Source: Chloroflexota bacterium (GTDB taxonomy: Bacteria; Chloroflexota; Anaerolineae; Aggregatilineales; Phototrophicaceae). From it: DNA of 64,000 bases. The position numbers and the translations under genes were made by a program. Positions 16,839-26,394 of this stretch are shown here, one piece after another; the first letter of the stretch is position 1; every line of letters starts with the position of its first letter. The notes beneath the pieces are model-generated. The model was not told the DNA's origin. It was given only the letters and a program-made list of their open reading frames with translations, and did not search any database. The stretch spans positions 1 to 64,000 of the forward strand of contig JAPOXG010000070.1 of assembly GCA_026707225.1 (NCBI GenBank), read 5' to 3'.

Positions 16839-18767
16839 ATGAACAACCGCTCAGAGCCCCCCCAGCACGTGACCGAGGGGGGAAAAGACGGCAAGAAAAA
16901 CAGCGACGGCGGCAAGTCGCCCTTTGGCAGCCCAAATGCCCAGCGCATGTGGATCGTGCTCGGCATTATTGTCCTGGCGATGTCCCTGCTCCTATTCAAC
17001 GGTCGGGCGGCCATGCAAGCGGGCAGCGGTCTGCCGATCAATGAGTTGGCGTCCGATATCAGTCGCGGTCGGGTGGACCGGGTCGAAGAACGCGGCGGCA
17101 CCGAGCTCAAGATCACCTATACCGATCAAACCACGAAGACCGCTTACAAGAGCCAATTCTCGGACTTTTATGCGTTGATGGGCGCGCTAGATGTCTCGCG
17201 ATCGGCGCTGGCAAATGTCAATTTTGTGCCGCATCCGACCGATGACACGCCCAGTATCATCTTCCAGATTGTGCTTGGCGTCGTGCCGATTCTGATCATC
17301 GTTTGGTTCTTGTGGCGGATGATGCGCTCGATGCGCGCCGGGCAGGATCAAGCGATGAGCTTCGGCCGCAGTAAGCCGCGCGTCTCCCGGGATATGGAAC
17401 GCCCGCAAGTGACTTTCAAAGATGTCGCCGGCGCTGAAGAGGCGAAAGAAGACCTCAAAGAGATCGTCGAATTCCTCAAAGAGCCGGAGAAATTTATTCG
17501 TCTCGGGGCGCGCGTGCCCAAGGGCGTGCTGATGGTGGGACCACCGGGCACAGGCAAGACCTTGATGGCGCGCGCCGTCGCCGGGGAAGCGGGCGTGCCC
17601 TTCTTCAGCATCTCCGGCTCGGAATTCGTTGAGATGTTCGTCGGCGTTGGCGCCAGCCGCGTCCGCGATTTGTTCGAGCGCGCCAAGGCGGAAGCGCCCG
17701 CCATCGTCTTTGTGGATGAGATTGACGCGGTCGGGCGACATCGTGGCGCTGGACTGGGCGGCGGGCATGACGAGCGCGAGCAGACGCTGAATCAGATATT
17801 GGTGGAGATGGACGGCTTCGACAACGACACCAATATCATCATCGTCGCCGCCACCAACCGCCCCGACATCCTCGATCCAGCGCTTCTGCGCCCGGGCCGC
17901 TTCGATCGCAAAGTAGTGATGGACAACCCCGACGTCAGGGGACGGCAAGAGATCCTCAAGGTGCATTCGCGAGGCAAGCCGCTGGCGGGCGATGTCGATG
18001 TGGAGGCGCTGGCAAAGATCACGGCCGGCTTCAGTGGCGCCGACCTGGAGAACCTGGTCAACGAAGCCGCGATTCTGGCGGCGCGCCGCAACAAGAAATC
18101 CATCGGCATGACTGAAATGCAAGAAGCAATGGAGCGCGTGGTGATGGGACCGGAACGCCGCAGCCGCGTCATCACGCCGGAAGAGAAAGAAAAGGTCGCC
18201 TATCACGAAGCGGGGCATGCCCTGCTCTTCCACCTGCTGGATAACACCAGCCCGGTGCACAAGATCACGATCGTCTCTCGCGGGCGCGCTGGCGGCTACG
18301 TCATGCCACTGCCTGACGGCGATGACATGCTGATCACGCGGGAGAAATTCGAAGACGACATCGTGGCGGCGATGGGCGGGCGGGCGGCCGAGGAGATCAT
18401 CTACAAACAGTTCACCACCGGCGCCAGCAATGACTTGCAGCAGGCGACGCGAATGGCGCGGGCAATGGTGACGCAATTCGGCATGAGCGACCTGCTGGGT
18501 CCGCGTTCCTATGGGAATGGCGGCGGCGCGGTCTTCCTCGGGCGCGAGATCGCCGAGGGGCGCGATTACAGCGAGCATTATGCCCAGCAGATCGACGATG
18601 AGGTGAAGCGCATTCTGCAAGCGGCTTACGAACGCGCCAAAGGCTTGCTGCTTGAGCAAAAAGACACGATGGACGAGCTGGTTCAGATTCTGATCGAGCG
18701 CGAGACGCTCAACGCCGACGAGTTCGTTGAGATTGTGGATGGCCCGGCGACGGCTCCGGCAGCTTGA
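16839..18767 (+). CDS. ftsH: ATP-dependent zinc metalloprotease FtsH
   Basis: Membrane-anchored AAA+ protease that degrades misfolded or regulatory membrane and cytosolic proteins as a hexamer. 642 residues: TM1 at about 37-54, TM2 at about 139-160, Walker A GPPGTGKT at 234-241, Walker B IVFVDEID, second region of homology RPGRFDR (351-357), and zinc site HEAGH at 456-460. GGAG lies 8 nt before the ATG. The hydrophilic N terminus before TM1 is longer (36 residues) than in E. coli FtsH. A strong terminator follows the stop. Confidence 0.97.
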   Translation: MNNRSEPPQHVTEGGKDGKKNSDGGKSPFGSPNAQRMWIVLGIIVLAMSLLLFNGRAAMQAGSGLPINELASDISRGRVDRVEERGGTELKITYTDQTTKTAYKSQFSDFYALMGALDVSRSALANVNFVPHPTDDTPSIIFQIVLGVVPILIIVWFLWRMMRSMRAGQDQAMSFGRSKPRVSRDMERPQVTFKDVAGAEEAKEDLKEIVEFLKEPEKFIRLGARVPKGVLMVGPPGTGKTLMARAVAGEAGVPFFSISGSEFVEMFVGVGASRVRDLFERAKAEAPAIVFVDEIDAVGRHRGAGLGGGHDEREQTLNQILVEMDGFDNDTNIIIVAATNRPDILDPALLRPGRFDRKVVMDNPDVRGRQEILKVHSRGKPLAGDVDVEALAKITAGFSGADLENLVNEAAILAARRNKKSIGMTEMQEAMERVVMGPERRSRVITPEEKEKVAYHEAGHALLFHLLDNTSPVHKITIVSRGRAGGYVMPLPDGDDMLITREKFEDDIVAAMGGRAAEEIIYKQFTTGASNDLQQATRMARAMVTQFGMSDLLGPRSYGNGGGAVFLGREIAEGRDYSEHYAQQIDDEVKRILQAAYERAKGLLLEQKDTMDELVQILIERETLNADEFVEIVDGPATAPAA

Positions 18768-18792
18768 TTCGCATCAGATAGCGTGTTTGCAG

Positions 18793-18823
18793 GGGCGGGC
18801 CGGGGGCTCGCCCTTGTTTGTTT
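18793..18823 (+). terminator. Rho-independent terminator after ftsH
   Basis: A GC-rich stem of 9 pairs (arms 18793-18801 and 18805-18813, one G-U pair, GGG loop) is followed by a T-rich tail TTGTTTGTTT. It separates ftsH from the TIR genes, which therefore need their own promoter. Confidence 0.8.
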
Positions 18824-18855
18824 AACAGGTTGCGCTGATCGAGAGGAACATACAC

Positions 18856-19311
18856 TTGTCCGAGAGAATACTGCGCGTTGGAGATTACAAATATGATGTG
18901 TTTCTGTCGCATGCTTCGGAAGACAAAGATGACGTTGCGCGGCCACTAGCGCTATTGCTTCAGGAGCGCGGACTGCGCGTTTGGTATGACGAATTTGAAT
19001 TGCGCATTGGCGACAATCTGGTTGCCAAGCTAAACGCGGGCATGAATTCAAGTCGCTTTGGCATTCTTGTATTGTCAAAAGACTTTTTTGGAAAGGATTG
19101 GACTGAATTTGAATTGAATACGCTAGAGTCCTTGGCAATAACCGAAGATTACGTACTATTCCCAATTTGGCATAACATCTCGGTGGAGGAGGTTAGAGCT
19201 TACCGTGCATCGTTAGCTAACATAATTGGTCGAAGCACAGCAACCCATACGATTGAAGAGATCGCAATTGAAATTCATGAGATCATTCTCGAATCAAGTA
19301 TGCTAGAATAG
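18856..19311 (+). CDS. TIR-domain protein
   Basis: 151 residues that are almost entirely one bacterial TIR domain (about 11-150). The signature YDVFLSHASEDK is at 13-24, the conserved W-Y-D-E-F-E-L strand is at 43-49, and the glutamate of D-W-T-E-F-E86-L aligns with the catalytic glutamate of NAD-hydrolysing TIR enzymes. TTG start, supported by GAGAGGA 8 nt upstream. Bacterial TIRs usually act as NADases or make cyclic ADP-ribose signals in phage defence. There is no separate sensor domain, so it may depend on a partner, plausibly the second TIR protein 31 nt downstream. The gene is more AT-rich than ftsH, which suggests acquisition. Confidence 0.88.
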   Translation: MSERILRVGDYKYDVFLSHASEDKDDVARPLALLLQERGLRVWYDEFELRIGDNLVAKLNAGMNSSRFGILVLSKDFFGKDWTEFELNTLESLAITEDYVLFPIWHNISVEEVRAYRASLANIIGRSTATHTIEEIAIEIHEIILESSMLE

Positions 19312-19342
19312 GGTCGACTATGTATACCATGAGGCGATATTG

Positions 19343-20101
19343 GTGAAGTTTGTAAAGCATGATTTAGGACAGCGGTCAGGCGGCGAAATTGTCGAAGTTA
19401 TTCTGAAAGGTAATGCTGCCAACGTGCGCCTAATGGACAGTTCCAACTTCCAGTATTTTCGTAGCGGGCGCCGCTATCAGTTTATCGGCGTACACGCGAA
19501 ACGTTCGCCTGTACGCCTACAGATACCAAGGTCTGGGCATTGGTTTGTAACTGTCGACTTGGGCGGATACAAGGGCGAAGTGAGTTCAAGCGTACGCATG
19601 CTGCCGGGCAAACTGCGTCCATTCGTAGAAAAGCCGCTCTCGACGATTCCTTCTCTCGTGCGAAACGAACAAGATGTCAAATATGACGTCTTCATCTCGT
19701 ATGCGTCGGAAGACAAGGAAGATGTCGTTTCGCCGCTTGCGGATGCTCTTCAGGCGGCAGGCCTTTCCGTATGGTATGACGACTTTGAACTAGGAATCGG
19801 AGATAGTCTGCGTCAGAAAATCGACAAGGGAATTGCATCAAGCCGATTCGCAATAGTGGTATTGTCCAAAGCCTTCTTCAACAAAGGGTGGCCTAATTAC
19901 GAACTTGACGGGCTAGTAACTAAGGCTATTGACGGCGACCAAATACTGCTTCCAATCTGGCACGGTTTGACGAAGGATGAAGTGGTATCGTATAGCCCGT
20001 CTCTTGCCGACAAGATCGCCAGGAACACCACCACGCAGACGGTGGAAGAGATTGCAGAAGAGATTGTCGAAGTCGTTCTTGGTGAACCTGTCGAGGTATA
20101 A
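19343..20101 (+). CDS. DUF1883 plus TIR-domain protein
   Basis: 252 residues. The N-terminal ~90 residues are DUF1883 (starts KFVKHDLGQRSGGEIVEV, contains LMDSSNF and SGHWFVTVDL), a small beta-rich domain known to occur before TIR domains. The TIR domain runs about 112-250, with YDVFISYASEDKED, VWYDDFEL and the aligned glutamate in W-P-N-Y-E-L (about 187). GTG at 19343 is chosen over the TTG at 19340 because DUF1883 proteins begin M-K-F and GAGGCG is then 6 nt upstream. Its TIR is clearly related to the preceding gene's, which points to a tandem duplication. Probable two-gene defence or signalling unit. Confidence 0.9.
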   Translation: MKFVKHDLGQRSGGEIVEVILKGNAANVRLMDSSNFQYFRSGRRYQFIGVHAKRSPVRLQIPRSGHWFVTVDLGGYKGEVSSSVRMLPGKLRPFVEKPLSTIPSLVRNEQDVKYDVFISYASEDKEDVVSPLADALQAAGLSVWYDDFELGIGDSLRQKIDKGIASSRFAIVVLSKAFFNKGWPNYELDGLVTKAIDGDQILLPIWHGLTKDEVVSYSPSLADKIARNTTTQTVEEIAEEIVEVVLGEPVEV

Positions 20102-20121
20102 TCCTTCTTCACAGGTGTACA

Positions 20122-20155
20122 AACTCCCCTGAATTGGATTAGCCTCAGGGGAGTT
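20122..20155. terminator. Bidirectional hairpin between TIR gene and oppF
   Basis: A perfect 11-bp stem (arms 20122-20132 and 20145-20155) with a 12-nt loop in the gap between convergent genes. It lacks a long T-run on the plus strand, with GAGTTT on the minus side, so termination is likely but not certain in either direction. Confidence 0.6.
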
Positions 20156-20175
20156 CCCAATGGTGCGATTACCTA

Positions 20176-21204
20176 CTACGTCACCCGGTGACAGCTCACA
20201 TAATGCTGCGGGCGCACCTCGATCAACGGCGGATCAGGCTCCTCGAAACAGAGATCAAAGCGCACGGGGCAGCGCGTGTTGAAATTGCAGCCGGTCGGTG
20301 GATTGGCCGGGCTGGGCAGATCGCCCGAGATGATGATGCGCTGGCGGTTCTCCTCGACTTGCGGGTCAGGCACTGGCACCGCTGAAAGCAGCGCCTGCGT
20401 GTATGGATGCTGCGGATTGTCGTAGACTTCGTCGACCGGACCCAACTCGACGATCTTGCCCAGATACATCACCGCCACCCGATCGCAAATGTGGCGCACC
20501 ATGCTGAGATCGTGGGCGATGAAGAGATAAGTCAAGTTGAGCTCGTCTTGCAGCTCTTCCATCAAGTTGACCACTTGCGCTTGAATCGATACATCCAGCG
20601 CCGAGATCGGCTCGTCGGCGACAATAAAACTCGGCTCGAGAGCCAGCGCCCGCGCGATGCCGATGCGCTGCCGCTGCCCGCCAGAGAATTCATGCGGGTA
20701 GCGGTTGATGAAGTAGGGATTTAACCCCACTTTCTCCATCAACTGTTCCACGTATTGCTGGCGTTCTTTCTTGTTGGAATAAATCTTGTGGATTTGCAGG
20801 GGCTCGCTGACGATGCTGCCGACGGTCATGCGCGGGTTCAAGGAGGCGAAAGGATCCTGAAAGATGATCTGCATCCGCCGCCGCATCTGCCGCAGATCGT
20901 TGCCCGCCATCGTGGACAGTTCTTGTCCCTCGAATCTGACGCTGCCTTCTGTCGGCCGATAGAGCTGCAAGATCGTGCGGCCTGTCGTGCTCTTGCCACA
21001 GCCCGATTCACCGACCAAGCCCAGCGTCTCGCCGCGGACCACATGGAAGCTGATGCCATCGACCGCGCGCACCGCCCCGACTTGCCGCTGAAAGACGATG
21101 CCGGCCGAGATTGGGAAATATTTCTTCAAGTCGGTTACTTCGAGGATGACATCATTCTCGTCCAGGCTTTTGCGTTTTTCAGCCGTCATGACTTGACTAG
21201 ACAT
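20176..21204 (-). CDS. oppF: Oligopeptide/dipeptide ABC transporter ATP-binding protein (OppF type)
   Basis: 342 residues. Walker [10 protein letters not shown], signature LSGGQRQR-like ([15 protein letters not shown]), Walker [13 protein letters not shown]. The C-terminal oligopeptide-transporter extension contains the iron-sulfur-like CNFNTRC...C pattern of this family. It pairs with OppD just upstream: the OppD stop and the OppF ATG are about 1 nt apart, so translation is coupled. Permease and binding-protein genes are not in the window on this side. Substrate likely peptides, possibly other solutes, since the family is broad. Confidence 0.93.
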   Translation of the reverse strand: MSSQVMTAEKRKSLDENDVILEVTDLKKYFPISAGIVFQRQVGAVRAVDGISFHVVRGETLGLVGESGCGKSTTGRTILQLYRPTEGSVRFEGQELSTMAGNDLRQMRRRMQIIFQDPFASLNPRMTVGSIVSEPLQIHKIYSNKKERQQYVEQLMEKVGLNPYFINRYPHEFSGGQRQRIGIARALALEPSFIVADEPISALDVSIQAQVVNLMEELQDELNLTYLFIAHDLSMVRHICDRVAVMYLGKIVELGPVDEVYDNPQHPYTQALLSAVPVPDPQVEENRQRIIISGDLPSPANPPTGCNFNTRCPVRFDLCFEEPDPPLIEVRPQHYVSCHRVT

Positions 21205-21205
21205 T

Positions 21206-22240
21206 TTATGCTACCCCCTCGCGGATATCGGCCCAACAAGACATGACATGCGCCCCATCGCCACTGGCGGCGGGAACGGTCTCCAGCGGCGGACGCTCGT
21301 CCCAGCATTTTTCCAGCCCCAATTCCTCGCGCACATCACAGCGCGGCGCAAAGGGACAGCCGACCGGCTCATTGCGCATATCCGGCGGCGAGCCTTCAAT
21401 CTGCGTCAGTTTCTCCTCGCCGCTCGAGTCCAAACGCGGCAAGGAACCCAGCAGACCCTCAGTATACGGATGGCGGCTATCGCCAAAGACCTCGTGCGAA
21501 GAGCCGGACTCCATGATCCGCCCGCCATACATCACTTGAATGCGATCGGCGATGCCGGCGACCACGCCCAAATCGTGCGTGATCCAAATCATCGCCATAT
21601 TGAATTCATCTTTCAATTGTTTGACCAGCTCGATTATCTGCGCCTGAATGGTCACATCCAGCGCGGTGGTCGGCTCATCGGCGATCAGCAGTTTGGGATT
21701 GCAGGACAAGCCCATGGCAATCATCACGCGCTGGCGCATCCCGCCCGAAAATTGATGCGGGTAGTCGTCCAGCCGGCGATAGGCATCGGGAATGCCAACC
21801 ATATCCAGCAGGTCGGCCGCCCGCTTGCGCGATTGCGATGTATTCATGCCCTCGTGCAGCTTCAGCGATTCGGTAATCTGGGTGCCAATGGTCAGCACTG
21901 GATTGAGCGAGGTCATCGGATCCTGGAAGATCATGGCGATTTCCTTGCCGCGGATCAGCCGCATCTGGTCCGGCTTGAGCGTCAGAAGATCGCGCCCTTC
22001 AAACATGACCGTGCCCGATTCAACCTTGCCGGGCGGGCTCGGTATCAAGCCCATCAGCGCGAGCGAGCTAACGCTCTTGCCGCTGCCGCTCTCGCCGACG
22101 ATGCCCAGCGTCTCGCCCTCTTCCAATTCGAAGGATACGCCGTTGACCGCGTAGACGGTACCTTCCTGCGTATAAAACCTGACCACTAGGTCTTTGACAT
22201 CCAGTAATAGGCTCAAAGCGCTATCCTCCTCATGCAACAA
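21206..22240 (-). CDS. oppD: Oligopeptide/dipeptide ABC transporter ATP-binding protein (OppD type)
   Basis: 344 residues with Walker [11 protein letters not shown], signature [15 protein letters not shown], Walker [13 protein letters not shown] and the C-terminal Opp-type extension (PFAPRCDVR...C). It forms the cytoplasmic ATPase heterodimer with OppF. It is first in a two-gene unit and is preceded by 206 bp without genes that holds nested inverted repeats. The substrate-binding protein and permeases are presumably elsewhere. Confidence 0.93.
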   Translation of the reverse strand: MLHEEDSALSLLLDVKDLVVRFYTQEGTVYAVNGVSFELEEGETLGIVGESGSGKSVSSLALMGLIPSPPGKVESGTVMFEGRDLLTLKPDQMRLIRGKEIAMIFQDPMTSLNPVLTIGTQITESLKLHEGMNTSQSRKRAADLLDMVGIPDAYRRLDDYPHQFSGGMRQRVMIAMGLSCNPKLLIADEPTTALDVTIQAQIIELVKQLKDEFNMAMIWITHDLGVVAGIADRIQVMYGGRIMESGSSHEVFGDSRHPYTEGLLGSLPRLDSSGEEKLTQIEGSPPDMRNEPVGCPFAPRCDVREELGLEKCWDERPPLETVPAASGDGAHVMSCWADIREGVA

Positions 22241-22308
22241 CGACTTTATTTGACATGCTGGTTCATAAGAGAGTCAATCGAATGATAAAAGTCACGACGC
22301 AAACTCGT

Positions 22309-22365
22309 CTGGCGGAACTGTCGCTTCGGGCTTTTTTCACTGCTGACTCCGCCAGTCTCGCAGTG
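22309..22365. promoter_or_regulatory. Nested inverted repeats upstream of oppD
   Basis: Two interleaved inverted repeats: CTGGCGGA (22309-22316) with TCCGCCAG (22348-22355), and CACTGC (22338-22343) with GCAGTG (22360-22365), around a TTTTTT run at 22332-22337. They could form alternative hairpins in the oppD leader or a terminator for a transcript ending here. No regulator is identified. Confidence 0.35.
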
Positions 22366-22446
22366 ATTGCGAACATCTTAGACGACGCTGGCGCCACAAT
22401 CGGACTGGCACAATGTTAACAGACATAGAGCAAGTTTACCAACAAT

Positions 22447-23418
22447 TCAAGAAATAGACCGCAGGGCGAATTCCTCGCGCTGATGCCGATACCACTGAAT
22501 CGTCTCGCGCAGGCCGGCTCTGAAGTCCGTACGCGATACGAAGCCGAACTCACGCTCTGCGCGCGAGACATCCAATTTTCGCCGCGGCTGACCATTTGGT
22601 TTGCTCGTATCCCAGCGCAATTCCCCGCTGAAGCCGACCTCATCAGCGATGATTTCCACCAGATCGCGGATGCTGATTTCGAAGGCGCTGCCCAGGTTGA
22701 CCGGCTCGGCGCCATTGTAGCGCTCCGCCGCCAGCACAATGCCTTCCGCCGCATCGCGCACGAATAGAAACTCGCGCGTGGGCGAGCCATCTCCGAAGAG
22801 TGTGACATGCGCGGCGCCGCTCTCCCGCGCATCCACCATCTTGCGTATCACGGCCGGGATCACGTGTGAGGATTTCAGATCAAATTTGTCGTGGGGACCA
22901 TATAGATTTACCGGCAGCAGGTGAATAGCGTTGTAGCCGTATTCCTGGCGATAGGCTTGGCTCTGCACCAGCAGCATCTTTTTCGCCAAGCCATAGGGCG
23001 CGTTAGTCTCTTCTGGGTAACCGGTCCACAGATCCTCTTCTTTAAAGGGCACGGGCGCGAACTTGGGATAGCTGCAAACGGTGCCGATGCCGACGAATTT
23101 GGCGACGCCGGCGCGGCGCGCATACTCCAGCATCAGCGCGCCCATCATCAAATTCTCGTAGCAGAACAAGCCGGGATGCTCGCGGTTGATGCCGATGCCG
23201 CCGACATTGGCCGCCAGGTGAATGACCATGGTCGTATCCGGATGCTCGGCGTAGAGGCGGGCAACGGCGCCCTGCTCGCGCAAGTCGCAGGTCGCGCTTC
23301 GGGGTACAATGATGCGCCGGGCCGATCGCGCCTCCAGCAATTCGACGACATGGCGCCCAAGGAAGCCAGCGCCGCCGGTCACGATGACCACCTGATCCAA
23401 CCAAAAGGAATTGCTCAT
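22447..23418 (-). CDS. fcl: GDP-L-fucose synthase-like NAD-dependent epimerase/reductase
   Basis: 323 residues from the ATG at 23418, which has GGAGCGAG upstream; the in-frame extension to 23571 lacks conservation. Extended SDR with [10 protein letters not shown] (14-23), Y142-x-x-x-K146 and the fucose-synthase hallmark CSYPKFAP followed by [13 protein letters not shown]. Fcl makes GDP-L-fucose from GDP-4-keto-6-deoxymannose for surface glycans. No GDP-mannose dehydratase (Gmd) gene is adjacent, so the exact nucleotide sugar is inferred from family resemblance. Confidence 0.88.
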   Translation of the reverse strand: MSNSFWLDQVVIVTGGAGFLGRHVVELLEARSARRIIVPRSATCDLREQGAVARLYAEHPDTTMVIHLAANVGGIGINREHPGLFCYENLMMGALMLEYARRAGVAKFVGIGTVCSYPKFAPVPFKEEDLWTGYPEETNAPYGLAKKMLLVQSQAYRQEYGYNAIHLLPVNLYGPHDKFDLKSSHVIPAVIRKMVDARESGAAHVTLFGDGSPTREFLFVRDAAEGIVLAAERYNGAEPVNLGSAFEISIRDLVEIIADEVGFSGELRWDTSKPNGQPRRKLDVSRAEREFGFVSRTDFRAGLRETIQWYRHQREEFALRSIS

Positions 23419-23614
23419 TCGTGTCTCGCTCCATAAACTGCCCGTATCATAGCAGAATTTCAGTACATCCATGATGGGATTACACGGTGGCCGCGCCCGC
23501 GTCTCACGAGCCGATATAGGCTTTTCAAGCACCTGCCAGTCATACACATTTATCCAGCGCGCCTGTATCATAAGAAGCGACAGCCACTATTGGGAGCGAC
23601 AGAAAGGCAATCTC

Positions 23615-24067
23615 TTGGAACGGACACTGATCATCGTGAAACCAGATGCGGTTCAGCGCGGCTTGACCGGCGCCATCATCACGCGATTTGAAGCGCGCGG
23701 CCTAAAAATTATCGGCCTGAAGCTGATGCAAGTCGATCGCGCGTTGGCGGAGACGCATTACGATGTGCATCGCGAGCGGCCCTTCTTTGCCGCGTTGGTC
23801 GAGTACATTATCTCGGCGCCGGTGGTGGTGATGGCGCTGGAAGGCACTGAAGCCATCGGCGCGGCCCGGTCGACGATCGGCGCGACGACGCCCGCAGAAG
23901 CGGCGCCCGGCAGCATCCGCGGCGATTACGGCCTCGAGATCGGGCGGAATCTCGTGCACGGTTCGGACAGCGTGGAGAATGGCGAGATCGAGGTGGCGAA
24001 TTTTTTCAGCGAGGCGGAGCTTTGCGGCGGCTGGTCGCGCGATGTGGATCGGTGGGTGTTTGAGTAA
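23615..24067 (+). CDS. ndk: Nucleoside diphosphate kinase
   Basis: 150 residues from the TTG at 23615, with GAAAGG 7 nt upstream. This start gives the canonical ERTLIIVKPDAVQRG; the longer ORF adds an unconserved leader. The active-site histidine is in NLVHGSDSVENGEIEV, and the nucleotide-binding NPAE-like region and C-terminal E-rich segment are intact. It transfers the terminal phosphate from ATP to other NDPs in the cytoplasm. Appears to be monocistronic. Confidence 0.95.
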   Translation: MERTLIIVKPDAVQRGLTGAIITRFEARGLKIIGLKLMQVDRALAETHYDVHRERPFFAALVEYIISAPVVVMALEGTEAIGAARSTIGATTPAEAAPGSIRGDYGLEIGRNLVHGSDSVENGEIEVANFFSEAELCGGWSRDVDRWVFE

Positions 24068-24132
24068 GGGGCGTTTGACAGACTAACGCCACCGAATCTA
24101 TAGTAGCGGTATCGACTAGGTTGGCGAAAATT

Positions 24133-25281
24133 ATGGCAAAAGAAGGAATACCGATTACGCCCGAAGTCTTGACATGGGCGCGCAAGCGGGCTGGGTACAG
24201 AGCCGATGAACTCGCCGCAAAAAGCGGATTTGCCGAAGTTGCCGCTTGCGAACGTGGACAGTCGAATCCTACTTACAGGCAGCTGGAGAAAATCGCTGAG
24301 ACACTGCAATTGCCAGTCGCGATCTTCTTCTTTCCCGAACCGCCAGACTGGCCTCCAATCGAAGAGACATTTCGCACGCTTGGCTCTGAGCAATTTGACG
24401 AAATCCCACCTGTAATTCGACTTCTCCTACATAAGGCTCGCGGATACCAGTTGGGTCTAAGCGAGTTGAATGACGGGCGCAATCCGGCTGAGCGTTTGAT
24501 CACACGAGATTTTGCACTGCGGGACGAAGAGTCTCCAGAAGAATCTGCCGCGCGCATTCGCGAATTCCTTGGCGTCTCGCTGGCAGACCAATTTGGCTGG
24601 CGCAACGCAGACACTGCCTTCAAAGCTTGGCGAAGAGCATTCTACCGAATTGGCGTGAGCGTATTCAAAGACAGGTTCCGCGCTGATGAATTCTGCGGTT
24701 TCAGCCTCTACGATGTGGAGTTTCCCGTCATCTATGTGAACAATTCCGACGCAAAGAATAGGCAGATTTTCACTCTGTTTCACGAACTGGCACATTTACT
24801 TTATCGAACAAGCGGCGTGTTTATGACACGGACTTTCGGCCACTCGCCTCCCGCTGATAAACTGCAAATCGAGAAGAAATGCAATGCTCTGGCTGCCTTG
24901 ATTCTAGTCCCCAAAGAAGAATTTGACCTTGCTAGAACACCAGGCCGATTTGATAGGAGCGAGGCAAGTGACTTGGCAAGGAAATTTAGCGTAAGTCGCG
25001 AAGTCATATATCGGAAATTCCGCGATCGAAATTGGATCGATCAAGGAGAGTATGAGGCGGCAACTAGTGAATGGGCTGACCAACTCGCCATTGCACCGAA
25101 AAAAAAACCTGGGGGCGATCCCTACCGAACTTGGCTCACGTACCTGGGCGAGGAGTATGTCACTCTGGCGTTTCGCCGATACTATGAGGAGCGGATAGAC
25201 GATGAGGAGCTGTCTGATTTCCTTGGTATCAAACCCAAGTATATTGACACATTGGAAGAGACATTACTTGGGGAACGCTAG
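24133..25281 (+). CDS. XRE-type HTH plus ImmA/IrrE metallopeptidase (putative antitoxin)
   Basis: 382 residues (from the ATG at 24133; a TTG 12 nt earlier is possible). An N-terminal helix-turn-helix (about 15-65) is followed by a linker and an ImmA/IrrE-type zinc peptidase domain with HELAH at 217-221. Proteins of this type act as antitoxins or regulators cleaved or activated under stress. Its stop overlaps by 1 nt the start of a DUF4411 PIN-domain gene, the usual order of a known toxin-antitoxin-like pair. Base composition is lower in GC than the surrounding ndk and tlpA-like genes. Confidence 0.88.
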   Translation: MAKEGIPITPEVLTWARKRAGYRADELAAKSGFAEVAACERGQSNPTYRQLEKIAETLQLPVAIFFFPEPPDWPPIEETFRTLGSEQFDEIPPVIRLLLHKARGYQLGLSELNDGRNPAERLITRDFALRDEESPEESAARIREFLGVSLADQFGWRNADTAFKAWRRAFYRIGVSVFKDRFRADEFCGFSLYDVEFPVIYVNNSDAKNRQIFTLFHELAHLLYRTSGVFMTRTFGHSPPADKLQIEKKCNALAALILVPKEEFDLARTPGRFDRSEASDLARKFSVSREVIYRKFRDRNWIDQGEYEAATSEWADQLAIAPKKKPGGDPYRTWLTYLGEEYVTLAFRRYYEERIDDEELSDFLGIKPKYIDTLEETLLGER

Positions 25282-25769
25282 TGCTCTTCAATGAGACTCT
25301 GTATATCTTGGATACGAACACGCTTTCCCAACTCTTCAGGTTTTACTATCGCAACAATTTTCCAAGCTTATGGAAGCAGTTCGACCAACTGGTTTTGGAC
25401 GGACGGATATTATCAACACGAGAGGTAATGCGAGAGTTGGGAGAGGGTAAGAAAGCTGAACTCGCGTACAAATGGGCACTGGATCACAAGAATGTGTTTC
25501 CTGACCCCGGCATAGACGAGGTTCGATTCGTGTCCCGTATTTTCGGCATAAGGCATTTTCAGCAGAATCTTCAAAGCAAGAAAGGCAAACCGCGAAAACA
25601 GGTCGCCGATCCTTTCGTAATTGCGCAAGCTAAGCGTACGGGAGGTACGGTCGTGACAGAGGAATCCAAACCGCCGAATGGAGCTCGCATTCCCAACATT
25701 TGCGAGCATTTCGAGGTTACTTGCATAAACCTTCAGCAACTTATGGACCGCGAAGGCTGGGAATTCTGA
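25281..25769 (+). CDS. DUF4411 PIN-domain protein (putative toxin)
   Basis: 162 residues, GTG start sharing one base with the previous stop codon (coupled translation). PIN-domain acidic residues D11 (ILDTNTLS), E52 and D110 (VADPFVIAQAK) are in place for a metal-dependent RNase. DUF4411 proteins are found with HTH-ImmA/IrrE partners, as here. The toxic role is inferred from that pairing. Confidence 0.87.
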   Translation: MLFNETLYILDTNTLSQLFRFYYRNNFPSLWKQFDQLVLDGRILSTREVMRELGEGKKAELAYKWALDHKNVFPDPGIDEVRFVSRIFGIRHFQQNLQSKKGKPRKQVADPFVIAQAKRTGGTVVTEESKPPNGARIPNICEHFEVTCINLQQLMDREGWEF

Positions 25770-25779
25770 CGGTTTCCAC

Positions 25780-26379
25780 ATGTCTGTGACCACCTCCCCA
25801 GCCAAGCCAAACCCCTCCCCCGCCCTGCTCATCCTCCTCATCCTGCCGCTCTTCGGCATCTTCGTCGCCCTGCTGACGCTCGCTCTGGAAACGCGCCAGC
25901 AAAGCGAACTCGCCCCGACATTCGCGCCGGCGCCACCGCGCGCCGTCGTCAACTTCAAGGCGCCCGATTTCGAGCTGCCGCTGCTGGATGGCGTCACGCT
26001 GGTCTCGCCGTATGATTACGCCGGGCGTCCGCTCTTTCTTAACTTCTGGGCGACCTGGTGTCAGCCTTGCGTGCGCGAGCTGCCGGCTTTTGAAGAATTC
26101 ATCGCCGAACACAGCGCCGACGAAAACAGACCCGCGCTGCTGACGATCAACCTGGGCGAGACCGCCGCCGAAATCAACGGCTTTCTGGCCGAGCTCGGCC
26201 TGCGGAACCTGCCGGTGGCGCTGGATATCAACCAGGTCGTCAAGCTGGATTATGGCGTGCAAAATCTGCCGACCACTTTCGTAATTGACGGCGACGGGCG
26301 GGTGCGCCATCTCAAGCTGGGTGAAATGAAGCTCGAAGAGATGAATGTTTATCTCAAGACGCTAGAAGAGCCGGCCTAG
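25780..26379 (+). CDS. TlpA/ResA-like membrane-anchored thiol-disulfide oxidoreductase
   Basis: 199 residues: an N-terminal membrane anchor (about 14-36) and a thioredoxin-fold domain with F-W-A-T-W-C94-Q-P-C97. The insert after the motif and the cis-proline region (NLPTTFVID) match the TlpA/ResA family, which reduces disulfides outside the membrane, for example in cytochrome c maturation. No ccm gene is nearby. The SDR gene 15 nt downstream may be co-transcribed. Confidence 0.9.
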   Translation: MSVTTSPAKPNPSPALLILLILPLFGIFVALLTLALETRQQSELAPTFAPAPPRAVVNFKAPDFELPLLDGVTLVSPYDYAGRPLFLNFWATWCQPCVRELPAFEEFIAEHSADENRPALLTINLGETAAEINGFLAELGLRNLPVALDINQVVKLDYGVQNLPTTFVIDGDGRVRHLKLGEMKLEEMNVYLKTLEEPA

Positions 26380-26394
26380 GCGGATGGAGACCAA

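Noticed and set aside
17187..18659. 490-codon minus-strand ORF opposite ftsH
   Set aside because: Shadow of ftsH, whose own frame has every expected motif.
22447..23571. Longer start for the fucose-synthase-like gene
   Set aside because: The extra 51 residues are not conserved in the family, and the ATG at 23418 has a ribosome site.
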